64,000 bases of DNA from Novosphingobium resinovorum (GCF_001742225.1 NZ_CP017075.1:2108001-2172000); one strand, 5' to 3'; shown: positions 18,776 to 28,118, counted from the stretch's first letter. Translations and numbers: made by a program. The notes: generated from the sequence alone by a model not told the origin.

Positions 18776-18811
18776 AAAGGGGGGGCGGTCCATTCAGGCC
18801 GCCCCTTTCTT
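18776..18811 (+). terminator. Terminator-like hairpin between lipoprotein and receptor genes
   Basis: GGGGCGG at 18782-18788 pairs with CCGCCCC at 18799-18805, followed by TTTCTT. The hairpin lies inside what looks like a two-gene operon, so it probably attenuates rather than fully stops transcription, giving more lipoprotein than receptor. Confidence 0.65.
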
Positions 18812-18844
18812 ACGTATCCGATACTTGTTCCAGGGGGACATCCA

Positions 18845-21547
18845 ATGACCAAGCCGCGGCTGATTTCGCTGCTGCTGCTCTCCACCGCGATGCTGGCGCC
18901 TTCGATCGCCGCCGCTCAGGAGAGCGCACCCACCACCACTGGCAACGCCAGCCCCGAAGCGCCGGCAATCGGCGACGAAAACGCGTCCGGTGGCGAGGAA
19001 GCGCCTGACGTCTCGATCCCGGGCGGCGCCATCATCGTCACCGGCCAGCGCAACCGCAACATCGAGCGCACCGCGCCGCAGGTCATCTCGGTGCTGTCGA
19101 GCGAGCAGATCGCCCGCACCGGCGAAGGCGACATCGCCGGCGCCCTCGGCCGCGTCACCGGCCTCTCGGTGGTCGGCAACGGCTACGTCTACGTGCGCGG
19201 CCTCGGCGACCGCTATTCGCTGGCGCTGCTCAACGGTTCGCCGCTGCCCAGCCCCGAGCCGCTCAAGCGCGTGGTCCCGCTCGACCTGTTCCCGACCAGC
19301 ATCGTCGCATCCTCGCTGGTGCAGAAGAGCTATTCGGTGAACTTCCCCGGGGAATTCGGCGGCGGCGTCATCAACCTGACGACCAAAGCGATCCCGACCG
19401 AAAGTTTCCTCCAGATCGGCGGCGGCGTTACCTGGGACACCGAGAGCACCAACAAGCTCTCCTACGGCTATTACGGCAGCAAGACCGACTGGACGGGCTA
19501 CGACAACGGCAACCGCTCGATCCCGTCGGCGCTACAGGACTATTTCAACAGCGGTACGGTCATCAACCCGGGCAGCACGCAGGCGCAGGAACTGGGCGGA
19601 TCGCTCGTCACCAGCCGTAACGCGGTGCTGCAGCGGATCGACAAGACCCAGCCGAACTTCTCGGCGAGCCTTTCGGCCGGCACGTCGTTCGACCTGGGCG
19701 GCGCGACATTGGGCGTCATCGCCACCGGCGGTTACTCCAACTCGACCCAGACCAAGGCGATCCTGCGCCAGCGCGCGCAGGGCACCACCGCCAACCCGGA
19801 ACAGCTCTGGGAAGACGGCAATGCGGTCAACACGGACAACCGCATCGTCGCCAACGCGCTCGTCACCGTCGGCCTGGAATGGGACGAGAACCAGATCCGC
19901 TGGACCAACGTCTATATCCACGACACCGACAAGCATTCCAGCCTGAGCATCGGCAAGCGCAACAACAACCGCACCGCCGACTACATGGACCAGACGACCG
20001 CGTGGTATGAACGCCAACTCATCGACACGCAGCTGGTCGGCGAGTTCAAGCCGGACGACAAGACCTCGATCGACGTGCGTGTGGGTTATGCCAATTCGAA
20101 GCGCCTCGCGCCCTTCGAAATCGAGGCCCAGTACCTTCGCACCAATGCGGCGGCAGATCCTTATGGCGACATGTTCGTCAACCGCCTCGGCAACGGCAAC
20201 CAGGATCCCACCAACGTCACGTTCTCGCGCCTGAACGAGAACGTGTGGTCGGCGGGCCTCGACGTCTCGCACCGTTTCTTCGATGGATGGACCGGTACGG
20301 TCGGCTATGCCTACCAGCTCAACGCACGCACCAATTCGCGCCGTTCGTTCGCGATCTTTGCGAGCGGGGATCCCGAGTTGATCTCCGGCTTCGGCACGCT
20401 GCGTCTCGACTACCTGCTCCAGCCGGGCATGTGGGCCCTCGGCAACAACGGCGTCGATTACAGCCTGCAGCTGCGCGAGCCGGGAGCCAGCGTGGCGAAC
20501 TTCGATTCGCGCCTGCTCAACCACGCCTATTACGGCAAGATCGACGGCCAGCTCACCGATACCCTGTCGTTCGATGCGGGCGTGCGCTGGGAATGGGCAA
20601 AGGAAACCACCATCCTGCGTCCGATCGGTGGCACCGCCAGCCAGCCGACCGCGCTGAAGAACGAATACTTCCTGCCCGGCGGCACGCTGACCTGGGAAGT
20701 CCAGCCCGGCATGCAGGTTCGCCTGAACGCCTCGAAGACGATCGCGCGCCCGCAGTTCCGCGAGCTGCTGTATCAACCGTACTTCGATCCGGACACCAAC
20801 CGCTCCTACCAGGGCAACCCGTTCCTCACCGACAGCAAGCTGACCAACGTGGAGGGCCGCGCCGAATGGTACTTCGCACCGGAGCAGCGTTTCGCGTTCG
20901 GCGCCTTCTGGAAGCGGATCGACAAACCGATCGAATCGTTCCTGACCGGGCCTGAGGCGTTCATCACCTCGTATGCCAACGCCCCCAAGGCCGACCTCTA
21001 CGGTGCCGAGGCCGAAGTGCAGAAGTACGTGTATCTCGATGGCATGGGCAAGTTCTTCACGGATCGCCGCCTCGTCCTGATCGGCAACTACACCTACACC
21101 AAGTCGAAGCTGAAGGTCGGTGCCAGTGACACGGTACGCGTCTACGGCGCGGGCACCGGCGCCTCGCTGGCGAGCGACTATTTCCGCGACGGCGCGCCGC
21201 TGACCGGCCAGTCGGAGCACATCGCCAACGTCCAGATCGGCCTTGAGGATACGCAGAACCTGTCGCAGCAGACGATCCTGCTCAACTACGCGAGCAAGCG
21301 TGCGGTCAGCCGCGGCCTTGCCAATTCGAACCAGCCCGACATCTTCGAGTATCCCGGCTTCACCATCGACGTGGTGATCCGCCAGGGCATCATGATCGGC
21401 GACAAGCAGATCGAACTGAAGGCCGAAGGGCGCAACCTTACCGGTCGCGGCCACTTCGAATACCAGCAGTTCGACGATGGGCGGGTGAACTACAACACTT
21501 ACGACGTGGGCCGGATGTTCTCGCTCTCGGCATCGATCACTTTCTAA
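18845..21547 (+). CDS. TonB-dependent outer-membrane receptor
   Basis: A 900-residue receptor. The signal peptide ends near residue 24 (PSIAAAQ). A TonB-box-like segment GGAIIVTGQR lies near residue 60. The plug domain runs to about 190 (RVTGLSVVGNGYVYVRGLGDRYSLALLNGSPLP is the plug core), followed by a 22-strand-type barrel ending in the aromatic MFSLSASITF. The start at the ATG at 18845 gives a clean signal peptide. It lies downstream of the beta-helix lipoprotein behind a hairpin. The ligand is unknown; phosphate-related substrates are inferred from the promoter and neighbours only. Confidence 0.93.
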   Translation: MTKPRLISLLLLSTAMLAPSIAAAQESAPTTTGNASPEAPAIGDENASGGEEAPDVSIPGGAIIVTGQRNRNIERTAPQVISVLSSEQIARTGEGDIAGALGRVTGLSVVGNGYVYVRGLGDRYSLALLNGSPLPSPEPLKRVVPLDLFPTSIVASSLVQKSYSVNFPGEFGGGVINLTTKAIPTESFLQIGGGVTWDTESTNKLSYGYYGSKTDWTGYDNGNRSIPSALQDYFNSGTVINPGSTQAQELGGSLVTSRNAVLQRIDKTQPNFSASLSAGTSFDLGGATLGVIATGGYSNSTQTKAILRQRAQGTTANPEQLWEDGNAVNTDNRIVANALVTVGLEWDENQIRWTNVYIHDTDKHSSLSIGKRNNNRTADYMDQTTAWYERQLIDTQLVGEFKPDDKTSIDVRVGYANSKRLAPFEIEAQYLRTNAAADPYGDMFVNRLGNGNQDPTNVTFSRLNENVWSAGLDVSHRFFDGWTGTVGYAYQLNARTNSRRSFAIFASGDPELISGFGTLRLDYLLQPGMWALGNNGVDYSLQLREPGASVANFDSRLLNHAYYGKIDGQLTDTLSFDAGVRWEWAKETTILRPIGGTASQPTALKNEYFLPGGTLTWEVQPGMQVRLNASKTIARPQFRELLYQPYFDPDTNRSYQGNPFLTDSKLTNVEGRAEWYFAPEQRFAFGAFWKRIDKPIESFLTGPEAFITSYANAPKADLYGAEAEVQKYVYLDGMGKFFTDRRLVLIGNYTYTKSKLKVGASDTVRVYGAGTGASLASDYFRDGAPLTGQSEHIANVQIGLEDTQNLSQQTILLNYASKRAVSRGLANSNQPDIFEYPGFTIDVVIRQGIMIGDKQIELKAEGRNLTGRGHFEYQQFDDGRVNYNTYDVGRMFSLSASITF

Positions 21548-21593
21548 GCCGTCTTTTCCGGGGAGGCACCTGCCCTCCCGACGGCAACCTCAT

Positions 21594-21627
21594 GGCCCGG
21601 TCGCCCAGCGACCGGGCCTTTCTTTTT
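21594..21627 (+). terminator. Rho-independent terminator of the TonB-receptor gene
   Basis: GGCCCGGTCGC (21594-21604) pairs perfectly with GCGACCGGGCC (21608-21618), followed by TTTCTTTTT. A strong intrinsic terminator closing the lipoprotein/receptor unit. Confidence 0.9.
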
Positions 21628-21666
21628 GCGCTTCCCAAAACGGCAGAACATCGGTAAGCGCGGGTC

Positions 21667-21782
21667 CGTCATCTGGGGAGTAGCCGCCCGCGCATTTTGC
21701 GGGACCTGCCGTCAACACACTTGGTCGAGAGGCCATGGCGCGCAGGAGGACGTTTCCAAACGTCCGGGCGAGACCAATGACG
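21667..21782 (+). promoter_or_regulatory. yybP-ykoY manganese riboswitch
   Basis: The conserved yybP-ykoY blocks appear in order: GGGGAGTAGCC at 21675-21685, GTCAACACACTTGG around 21711-21724, and GCGAGACCAATGA at 21768-21780. The closing helix P1 can form from CGTCAT (21667-21672) and ATGACG (21777-21782). The family senses Mn2+ and often precedes UPF0016 genes, as here. The downstream hairpin and RBS described separately are the likely expression platform. Confidence 0.85.
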
Positions 21783-21797
21783 CATGCGGTTTCGCTC

Positions 21798-21850
21798 GGC
21801 CGGGCGGATTCCGAATGCGTCGTTGCGTTTCGTTTCCGCCCGGCCCGGAG
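21798..21850 (+). promoter_or_regulatory. Expression-platform hairpin and RBS of the Mn riboswitch
   Basis: GGCCGGGCGGA (21798-21808) pairs perfectly with TCCGCCCGGCC (21835-21845). The stem ends immediately before the ribosome binding site GGAG (21847-21850), four bases ahead of the ATG. There is no T run, so control is more likely by RBS access than by termination. This is inferred from position. Confidence 0.55.
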
Positions 21851-21854
21851 TACC

Positions 21855-22436
21855 ATGACCTTGGAAGCCCTGCTCGCATCGACCGCTGTGGTCGCCCTCG
21901 CCGAGATCGGCGACAAGACCCAGCTTCTCGCCATCGTCCTCGCCACGCGCTTCAAGCGGCCCTGGCCGATCGTGGCGGGCATCTTCGTGGCGACGATCGC
22001 CAACCACTTCCTCGCCGCCCTCGTGGGCGAGCAGGCGGCCGCCTTCCTCGACGGGCAGTGGTTCCGCTACCTCGTCGCCGCCAGCTTCATCCTGATGGCT
22101 GGCTGGACGCTGATCCCCGACAAGTTCGACGAAGACGAGGAAGCCAAGCCCAGCCGCTTTGGCCCCTTCCTGGCGACCGCCATCGCCTTCTTCCTGGTCG
22201 AGATGGGCGACAAGACCCAGATCGCCACGATCGCGCTGGGTGCCCGCTTCCAGAGCGTGGTGCCGGTGATGATGGGCACCACCATCGGCATGATGATCGC
22301 CAACGTGCCGGCGGTGTTCCTCGGCAATGCCCTCATCAAGAAGGTGCCGCTGAACGTCGTGCGTACGGTGGCGGCGCTGCTGTTCCTGGTGATCGGCCTG
22401 TGGCTGCTCGCACAGACGGCGGGCCTGCTGGGCTGA
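21855..22436 (+). CDS. UPF0016/GDT1 (TMEM165) family Mn2+ exporter
   Basis: A 193-residue inner-membrane protein with two homologous halves. Each half carries the signature acidic motif: AEIGDKTQLLAIVLA near residues 16-30 and VEMGDKTQIATIALGAR near 115-131. About six hydrophobic helices are visible. Bacterial members such as MneA and MntX export manganese; eukaryotic ones move Mn2+, Ca2+ and H+. The ATG at 21855 was chosen because GGAG precedes it and the first helix begins there. A yybP-ykoY riboswitch immediately upstream strongly supports Mn2+ export when manganese is high. Confidence 0.92.
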   Translation: MTLEALLASTAVVALAEIGDKTQLLAIVLATRFKRPWPIVAGIFVATIANHFLAALVGEQAAAFLDGQWFRYLVAASFILMAGWTLIPDKFDEDEEAKPSRFGPFLATAIAFFLVEMGDKTQIATIALGARFQSVVPVMMGTTIGMMIANVPAVFLGNALIKKVPLNVVRTVAALLFLVIGLWLLAQTAGLLG

Positions 22437-22441
22437 AACGC

Positions 22442-22471
22442 AAAAGGGGCCGCGGCAAGGCGGCCCCTTTA
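22442..22471. terminator. Terminator after the Mn exporter gene
   Basis: AAAGGGGCCGC pairs with GCGGCCCCTTT around a short loop, with a T run on the plus strand and As on the other side. It is suited to terminate the plus-strand exporter gene and could work in both directions. Confidence 0.8.
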
Positions 22472-22494
22472 TGATTGCGTCGGTTGATGCCGAT

Positions 22495-22594
22495 GGGGCT
22501 TCGACAGGCTGCGCCTGACCCTTCGACAAGCTCAGGGTGAGCGGGAGGTAGAGTAAGTCTCCCAATTCCGCTCAGGCTGAGCTTGTCGAAGCCC
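22495..22594. repeat. REP-like palindromes (CTTCGACAAGCTCAG family)
   Basis: Three related units in alternating orientation (GGGGCTTCGACAGGCTGCGCC, CTTCGACAAGCTCAGGGTGAGC and the inverted GCTCAGGCTGAGCTTGTCGAAG) sit between the convergent Mn exporter and phoB genes. The same family is at 8682-8762 and 30027-30108. Confidence 0.8.
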
Positions 22595-22608
22595 CTTCAG
22601 CCCAGGCC

Positions 22609-23298
22609 TTACGCCACGTCCATCGCATAGCCCGCCGCGCGCACGGTGCGGATCGGATCCGTCTCGCCGTCGCGGTTGATCGCCTTGCGCAGGCGGCGGA
22701 TGTGAACGTCCACCGTGCGCTCGTCGATATCCGAGTCCATGCCCCAGACGCCGTCGAGGATCTGCTGGCGCGAGACCACGCGGTTCGGACGTTCCATGAA
22801 ATAGCGCAGCAGGCGGAACTCGGTCGGACCCAGATGCAGCGCCTCGCCGCCGCGACGCACGCGGTGGCTGGTGGCGTCGAGTTCGATATCCCCCCACGAC
22901 AGCACGCTGCCCGCCAGCGACGGCCGCGCGCGGCGCAGCAGCGCTTCGATGCGGGCCATCAGTTCGCGCGGGGAGAACGGCTTGGTGACATAGTCGTCAG
23001 CGCCGGTCTTGAGGCCGCGGATCATGTCCTCTTCCTCGCCGCGCGCGGTGAGCATGATGATCGGGACCGAGGCGGTTTCCTTGTCCTTGCGCAGCTGGCG
23101 GCAAACCTCGATGCCGGGCACCTGCTCGATCATCCAGTCGAGCACGATGGCATCGGGCGTCTGCTCGCGCACCATGACGAGGGCTTCCTCACCGTCGGGC
23201 GTGGAACGCACGTCGTAGCCTTCGGCCGAGAGGTTCCAGGTCAGCAGTTCGCTGAGGGCGACGTCGTCTTCGACGACGAGGATCGAGGCCGCGCTCAC
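22609..23298 (-). CDS. phoB: Phosphate regulon response regulator PhoB
   Basis: A 229-residue OmpR-type regulator. The receiver domain (residues 1-120) has acidic residues Glu10/Asp11/Asp12, phosphoacceptor Asp54 (AIVLDWMIEQ) and Lys near 105 (DDYVTKPFSP). The winged-helix domain carries RTVDVHIRRLRKAI, the DNA-recognition helix, near residues 195-208. It is the distal gene of the pst operon, with its ATG overlapping the phoU stop by four bases. It should bind the Pho boxes noted in this window. Confidence 0.96.
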   Translation of the reverse strand: MSAASILVVEDDVALSELLTWNLSAEGYDVRSTPDGEEALVMVREQTPDAIVLDWMIEQVPGIEVCRQLRKDKETASVPIIMLTARGEEEDMIRGLKTGADDYVTKPFSPRELMARIEALLRRARPSLAGSVLSWGDIELDATSHRVRRGGEALHLGPTEFRLLRYFMERPNRVVSRQQILDGVWGMDSDIDERTVDVHIRRLRKAINRDGETDPIRTVRAAGYAMDVA

Positions 23299-23996
23299 GA
23301 CAGCATTCCCGAGCTGGTATCATCCGTCAAAGAGTCACGCTCCGTGCAGTACTCGCCGGTCGCGGCGTAATAGACCATCTCCGCCACGTTGGTGGCATGG
23401 TCGCCGATGCGCTCCAGGTTGCGGGCGATGAAGAGAAGCTGCGCGGCGCTGGTGATCGTCGCGGGGTTCTCCATCATGTGCGTCAGCAGCGAGCGGAACA
23501 GCGTGTTGTAGAACTGGTCCAGCTTCTGGTCGCGCTTGATGACCTCCACCGCCAGCTGCGCATCGCGCGAGCCGTAGGCGTTCAATACATCGCGCACCAT
23601 GGACTCGGCGATCTCGGCCATGGCCGGGACCAGCGTTACCGGGTCGATCTTGGTGCGGCCTTCCAGCGCATTGACGCGCTTGGCGATATTCTTGGCATAG
23701 TCGCCGATGCGCTCGATCACGCCCGAGATCTTGAGCGCGGCGATGACGTCGCGCAGATCGTCGGCCATGGGAGCACGCAGCGCGATGGTACGCACGGCGA
23801 GGCGGTCCACCTCGGCCTCCAGCGCATCCAGCTTGGCGTCGGCGGCGACGACTTGTGCGGCGAGTTCCTCGTCATGATGGACGAGCGCGGTGATGGCGTC
23901 GCGGATGGCGACTTCGGCGAGCCCGCCCATCTCGGCGACGAGGCCGCGAAGCTGCCCGATCTCGGAGTCGAAGGCCTTGACGGTATGGTCTACCAT
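23295..23996 (-). CDS. phoU: Phosphate signalling protein PhoU
   Basis: A 233-residue all-helical protein with two PhoU repeats (about 15-105 and 118-210). The metal-binding E-D and R-R patterns are visible in ERIGDYAKNIAKR (near residue 95) and ERIGDHATNVAEM (near 200). It links PstSCAB to PhoR and keeps the kinase quiet when phosphate is plentiful. It lies 25 bases after pstB and overlaps phoB. Confidence 0.96.
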   Translation of the reverse strand: MVDHTVKAFDSEIGQLRGLVAEMGGLAEVAIRDAITALVHHDEELAAQVVAADAKLDALEAEVDRLAVRTIALRAPMADDLRDVIAALKISGVIERIGDYAKNIAKRVNALEGRTKIDPVTLVPAMAEIAESMVRDVLNAYGSRDAQLAVEVIKRDQKLDQFYNTLFRSLLTHMMENPATITSAAQLLFIARNLERIGDHATNVAEMVYYAATGEYCTERDSLTDDTSSGMLS

Positions 23997-24021
23997 GGCG
24001 TGTCCCTGCTTATGCCAACAC

Positions 24022-24783
24022 TCAGCCGTAGCGGCCGGTGATGTAGTCCTTGGTGCGCGTTTCGCGCGGATTGGTGAAGATCTGGTCGGTCTCGCCGTAT
24101 TCCACCATGCTGCCGAGGTGGAAGAAGGCGGTGCGCTGCGACACGCGCGCGGCCTGCTGCATCGAGTGGGTGACGATGACGATGGCGAAGCTCTCCTTCA
24201 GCTCGTCGATCAGTTCCTCGATGCGCGCGGTGGCGATCGGGTCGAGCGCGGAACACGGCTCGTCCATGAGGATGACTTCGGGGCTGACGGCGATGGCGCG
24301 CGCGATGCACAGGCGCTGCTGCTGGCCACCCGACAGCGCGGTGCCGGCGTCGGTCAGGCGATCCTTGACCTCTTCCCAGAGGCCCGCCTTGGTCAGCGCG
24401 TTCTCGACGATGCGGTCCATGTCCGACTTCGCGCTGGCGAGGCCGTGGATGCGCGGGCCGTAGGCGATGTTCTCGTAAATCGACTTGGGGAACGGGTTCG
24501 GCTTCTGGAACACCATGCCGACGCGGGCGCGCAGGGCGACCGAGTCCATGGTGGACGCATAGATGTCCTCGCCGTCCAGCAGGATCTGGCCGTCGACGCG
24601 GGCGCCGGCGATCGTGTCGTTCATGCGGTTGAGGGTGCGCAGGAACGTCGACTTGCCGCAGCCCGAGGGGCCGATGAAGGCAGTGACGATCCCGTTGTCG
24701 ATGTCGATCGAGACGTCGTTGATCGCCTTCTTCTGTCCGTAGAAGACGTCGACGTTGCGGGCGGTGATCTTGGCTTCGGTCAT
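24022..24783 (-). CDS. pstB: Phosphate ABC transporter ATP-binding protein PstB
   Basis: A 253-residue ABC ATPase. Walker A is GPSGCGKST near residue 39, the Q-loop is [12 protein letters not shown], the signature is [14 protein letters not shown] near 150, and Walker B is [13 protein letters not shown] near 169. [19 protein letters not shown] is specific to PstB. It starts four bases after the pstA stop. Confidence 0.97.
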   Translation of the reverse strand: MTEAKITARNVDVFYGQKKAINDVSIDIDNGIVTAFIGPSGCGKSTFLRTLNRMNDTIAGARVDGQILLDGEDIYASTMDSVALRARVGMVFQKPNPFPKSIYENIAYGPRIHGLASAKSDMDRIVENALTKAGLWEEVKDRLTDAGTALSGGQQQRLCIARAIAVSPEVILMDEPCSALDPIATARIEELIDELKESFAIVIVTHSMQQAARVSQRTAFFHLGSMVEYGETDQIFTNPRETRTKDYITGRYG

Positions 24784-24787
24784 GGTT

Positions 24788-25675
24788 CTACCAGCGGACT
24801 TCGAATTTGTTTCGAAGGTAAATGGCGATGCCGTTCATGGCGAGCAGGAAGACCAGCAGCACGATGATGGCGGCGGAAGTGTTCTGGACGAAAGCCTTGT
24901 CGATTTCGTCGGACCACAGGAAAATCTGCATCGGCAGCACGCTCGACGGGGCGGTCAGGCTGTCGGGCGGGGTGACGACGAAGGCGCGCATGCCGATCAT
25001 CAGCAGCGGCGCGGTTTCACCCAGCGCGCGGGCCATGCCGATGATGGTGCCGGTCAGGATGCCCGGCAGCACGAGCGGCAGGACGTGGTGGAACGTCGTC
25101 TGCACCTTGCTCGCACCGATGCCGTAGGCGGCCTCGCGGATCGAGGGCGGGACCGCCTTGATCGCGTTACGGCCCGAGATGACGATGACCGGCATGGTCA
25201 TCAGCGCCAGCGTCAGACCGCCGACCAGCGGCGACGAACGCGGCATCTGGAAGGTGTTGATGAACACCGCCAGACCCAGCAGGCCGAAGATGATCGAAGG
25301 CACGGCGGCGAGGTTGTTGATCGACACCTCCACCCACTCGATCCACTTCTTCTTGGGCGCGAACTCTTCCAGATAGATCGCGGCGAGCACGCCCATCGGG
25401 AAGCTGAGCAGCAGCGTCACCATCATGGTGAGCAGCGAGCCCTTGGCCGCCCCCCACACGCCAGCCGCGCTGGCATCGGTGGAGTCCGAGCCCGAAAGGA
25501 AATCCCAGTCGAGACCGCCGAGGCCGTTCTTTAGCATGATGACGAGCAGCAGCGCCAGGAAACCGAGGCTCAGGACAATCGCGCCGAGGCCGATCACCTT
25601 GAACCGCTTCTCCGCGGCGTGGCGCTTCGCGAGGCGGCGGACCGCCTCGGGCGAATTCCAGTCTGACTTACTCAT
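24788..25675 (-). CDS. pstA: Phosphate ABC transporter permease PstA
   Basis: A 295-residue inner-membrane permease with about six transmembrane helices. The cytoplasmic coupling motif [26 protein letters not shown] lies near residues 190-215. It pairs with PstC. Its start overlaps the pstC stop by eight bases, consistent with translational coupling. Confidence 0.95.
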   Translation of the reverse strand: MSKSDWNSPEAVRRLAKRHAAEKRFKVIGLGAIVLSLGFLALLLVIMLKNGLGGLDWDFLSGSDSTDASAAGVWGAAKGSLLTMMVTLLLSFPMGVLAAIYLEEFAPKKKWIEWVEVSINNLAAVPSIIFGLLGLAVFINTFQMPRSSPLVGGLTLALMTMPVIVISGRNAIKAVPPSIREAAYGIGASKVQTTFHHVLPLVLPGILTGTIIGMARALGETAPLLMIGMRAFVVTPPDSLTAPSSVLPMQIFLWSDEIDKAFVQNTSAAIIVLLVFLLAMNGIAIYLRNKFEVRW

Positions 25676-27041
25676 AGGCTTCGCGGAACCGCTTCACGAC
25701 GCGCAGGGCGACGATGTTGAGGATGAGGGTGACGATGAACAGCACCAGGCCCAGCGCGAAGGCCGACAGCGTCTTGGGGCTGTTGAACTCCTGGTCGCCG
25801 GTCAGCATCTGGACGATCTGGTAGGTCACCGTGGTCATCGAGGCGAACGGGTTCGCCGAAAGGTTGGCGGCGGCACCGGCGGCCATGACGACGATCATCG
25901 TCTCGCCGATGGCGCGGCTGATCGCCAGCATCACGCCCGCGACGATGCCGGGCAGCGCGGCGGGCAGCAGCACCTTCTTGATCGTCTCCGAGCGGGTGGC
26001 GCCAAGGGCCAGCGAACCGTCGCTCATCGCGCGGGGCACCGCGGCCAGCGCGTCGTCGGCCATCGAGGAGACGAAGGGGATGATCATCACGCCCATCACC
26101 AGACCTGCGGCCAGCGCGCTTTCGGTGGAGGGGTTCTGCATGCCGATCGAGGCGGCGAAGTCGCGGATCAGCGGGGCGACGGTCAGCGCCGCGAAGTAGC
26201 CGTAGACCACGGTGGGAATGCCCGCCAGAATCTCCAGCATCGGCTTCACCCACTTGCGCACGTCGCGCGTGGCGTACTGGGTCAGATAGATGGCGCTCAT
26301 CAGGCCGAGCGGGATCGCGACGACCATGGCGATGATCGCGCCGATGTAGATCGTGCCCCAGAACAGCGGCACCGCGCCGAAGTTGTTGTTGATGTTGTCG
26401 CCCATCGTGCTCGCCGGCGACCAGTGGGTGCCGGTGAGGAAGGCGATCGGCGACACGTCCTTGAAGAACATGCCCGCCTCGAACACGAGCGAGGCGACGA
26501 TGCCGAAGGTTGTCAGGATCGCCAGCAGCGAAGCCGCCAGCAGCACGCCCAGCACCAGCCGCTCGACGTGGGTGCGCGCCTTGAAATCCGGGCGGATGCG
26601 CGTGAAGCCGAAGGCGCCGCCCGCAAAGGCGACGATCAGCACGATCACCGCGCCGATCAGGCCGAACTTCACTTGCGCCTGCCGGAACGGCTCGACCAGC
26701 GCCTGCGCCTCCGGGTTGAAGGCGACGGCATTGGGATCGGAGGCGATGGTCTGCGCCTCGGCGACGATGGCGCCCAGCTGGAACGGGTCGGTCGGCAGGC
26801 CATGCGCGGCGGGGGTGGCGAAGACCGCGCCTTGGACGAGGCCGGGCATCACCGCCTGCCATACCAGCCAGGCGACCAGCGCCGGGACGACGATCCACAG
26901 CGCCAGATGCCAGCCGTGATAGGCGGGCATCGAGTGCATCGATCCCCGGCCGGTATAGAGCAGCCGCGCCCGGCCGCGCGCGGCGAACCAGCCGACAAGG
27001 CCGAGGCCGAGGACGGCCAGGAGAACTCCGGTGAGTATCAT
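25668..27041 (-). CDS. pstC: Phosphate ABC transporter permease PstC, long form
   Basis: A 457-residue permease, about 140 residues longer than E. coli PstC. The extra N-terminal part has a first helix (1-20), a second at about 45-65, and a periplasmic stretch up to ~125 (LPTDPFQLGAIVAEAQTIASDPNA) before the usual core. The core carries the coupling motif GSLALGATRSETIKKVLLPAALPGI near residues 345-369. The extension matches that of other alphaproteobacterial PstC proteins. It starts 30 bases after the pstS stop. Confidence 0.94.
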   Translation of the reverse strand: MILTGVLLAVLGLGLVGWFAARGRARLLYTGRGSMHSMPAYHGWHLALWIVVPALVAWLVWQAVMPGLVQGAVFATPAAHGLPTDPFQLGAIVAEAQTIASDPNAVAFNPEAQALVEPFRQAQVKFGLIGAVIVLIVAFAGGAFGFTRIRPDFKARTHVERLVLGVLLAASLLAILTTFGIVASLVFEAGMFFKDVSPIAFLTGTHWSPASTMGDNINNNFGAVPLFWGTIYIGAIIAMVVAIPLGLMSAIYLTQYATRDVRKWVKPMLEILAGIPTVVYGYFAALTVAPLIRDFAASIGMQNPSTESALAAGLVMGVMIIPFVSSMADDALAAVPRAMSDGSLALGATRSETIKKVLLPAALPGIVAGVMLAISRAIGETMIVVMAAGAAANLSANPFASMTTVTYQIVQMLTGDQEFNSPKTLSAFALGLVLFIVTLILNIVALRVVKRFREAYE

Positions 27042-27071
27042 GTCTGGCCGCCCGGCCCTTTCCTCAAGTGC

Positions 27072-28118
27072 TTACTTCAGCTCGGCAGGGTCGAGCGGGG
27101 TCATGTTCGCGACGATGTCGGCGCTTTTCTTGCGCACGTCGTCCGGCGAAATGACCATGCCCTTCTTCTGGGCCAGGCCATCGGGGCCCCACGACTTCAC
27201 CCACTCGGCGACGTAGCCCTGCAGGCTCTTGATCGGCGCGAGGTGCTGCTTCTTCACGTAGATGTAGAGCGGACGCGCACCAGGGTAGGAATAGTCCGAG
27301 ATCGTCGCGTAAGTCGGCGTCACGCCCGACATCGGGATACCCTTCAGGCTGTCCGGGTTCTCTTCGAGGAACGAGTAGCCGAAGATGCCGACGGCCTTGG
27401 GGTTCTGCGAGATTTTCTGGACGATCAGGTTGTCGTTCTCGCCGGCGTCCACATAAGGGCCATCCTCGCGAATGTCGTGACAGACTGCCTCGTACTTGTT
27501 CTTGTCGCTGTCCTTGAGCGCCTTGGTGGCGGCATCGGTCTTGCAACCGGCCTCGAGGATCAGTTCCTTGAGCGCGTCACGCGTGCCGGAGGTCGAGGGC
27601 GGGCCGTAGACGAGGATCGGCTCGGCGGGGAGCGACGGATTGACGTCCTTCCAGGTCTTGGCGGTGTTGGGCTTGCCGAAGGGGTTGGCCGCCAGCGCCT
27701 TGTAGATGTCGGTCGGGGTCAGCTGGAAGCCGGGGCCGCTCTTCGATTCGGCGAAGGCGATACCGTCGATGCCCACTTGGATCTCGACGATCTCCTTGAC
27801 GCCGTTCTTCTGGCATTCCTCGTACTCGGACTTCTTCATCCGGCGCGAGGCGTCCTCGATGTCGGGGTGCTGGGCGCCGACGCCGGCGCAGAACAGCTTC
27901 ATGCCCGCGCCCGTGCCGGTCGATTCGATGACCGGCGACTTCACGCCAGCAGCCTTGGCGTAGCCTTCCGCAACCGCAGTGGCGAACGGGTAGACGGTCG
28001 AGGAACCGACGGCGCGCACGAAATCGCGCGAACCGGCCGAGGAACCACCCGAACCACCGCAAGCACTGAGAGCGGCAAGCGAGACGGCGGCGAAAATGAA
28101 AGTCTTGGTCGTACGCAT
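27072..28118 (-). CDS. pstS: Periplasmic phosphate-binding lipoprotein PstS
   Basis: A 348-residue binding protein. The signal peptide ends in a lipobox LSAC with Cys20. Phosphate-binding residues lie in AVGSSTVYPFATAVAE (near 36-51), STGTGAGMKLFC (near 65-76) and GPPSTSGTRDALKEL (near 175-189). It is the first gene of pstSCAB-phoU-phoB and has three in-register Pho boxes about 50-75 bases upstream. Confidence 0.96.
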   Translation of the reverse strand: MRTTKTFIFAAVSLAALSACGGSGGSSAGSRDFVRAVGSSTVYPFATAVAEGYAKAAGVKSPVIESTGTGAGMKLFCAGVGAQHPDIEDASRRMKKSEYEECQKNGVKEIVEIQVGIDGIAFAESKSGPGFQLTPTDIYKALAANPFGKPNTAKTWKDVNPSLPAEPILVYGPPSTSGTRDALKELILEAGCKTDAATKALKDSDKNKYEAVCHDIREDGPYVDAGENDNLIVQKISQNPKAVGIFGYSFLEENPDSLKGIPMSGVTPTYATISDYSYPGARPLYIYVKKQHLAPIKSLQGYVAEWVKSWGPDGLAQKKGMVISPDDVRKKSADIVANMTPLDPAELK

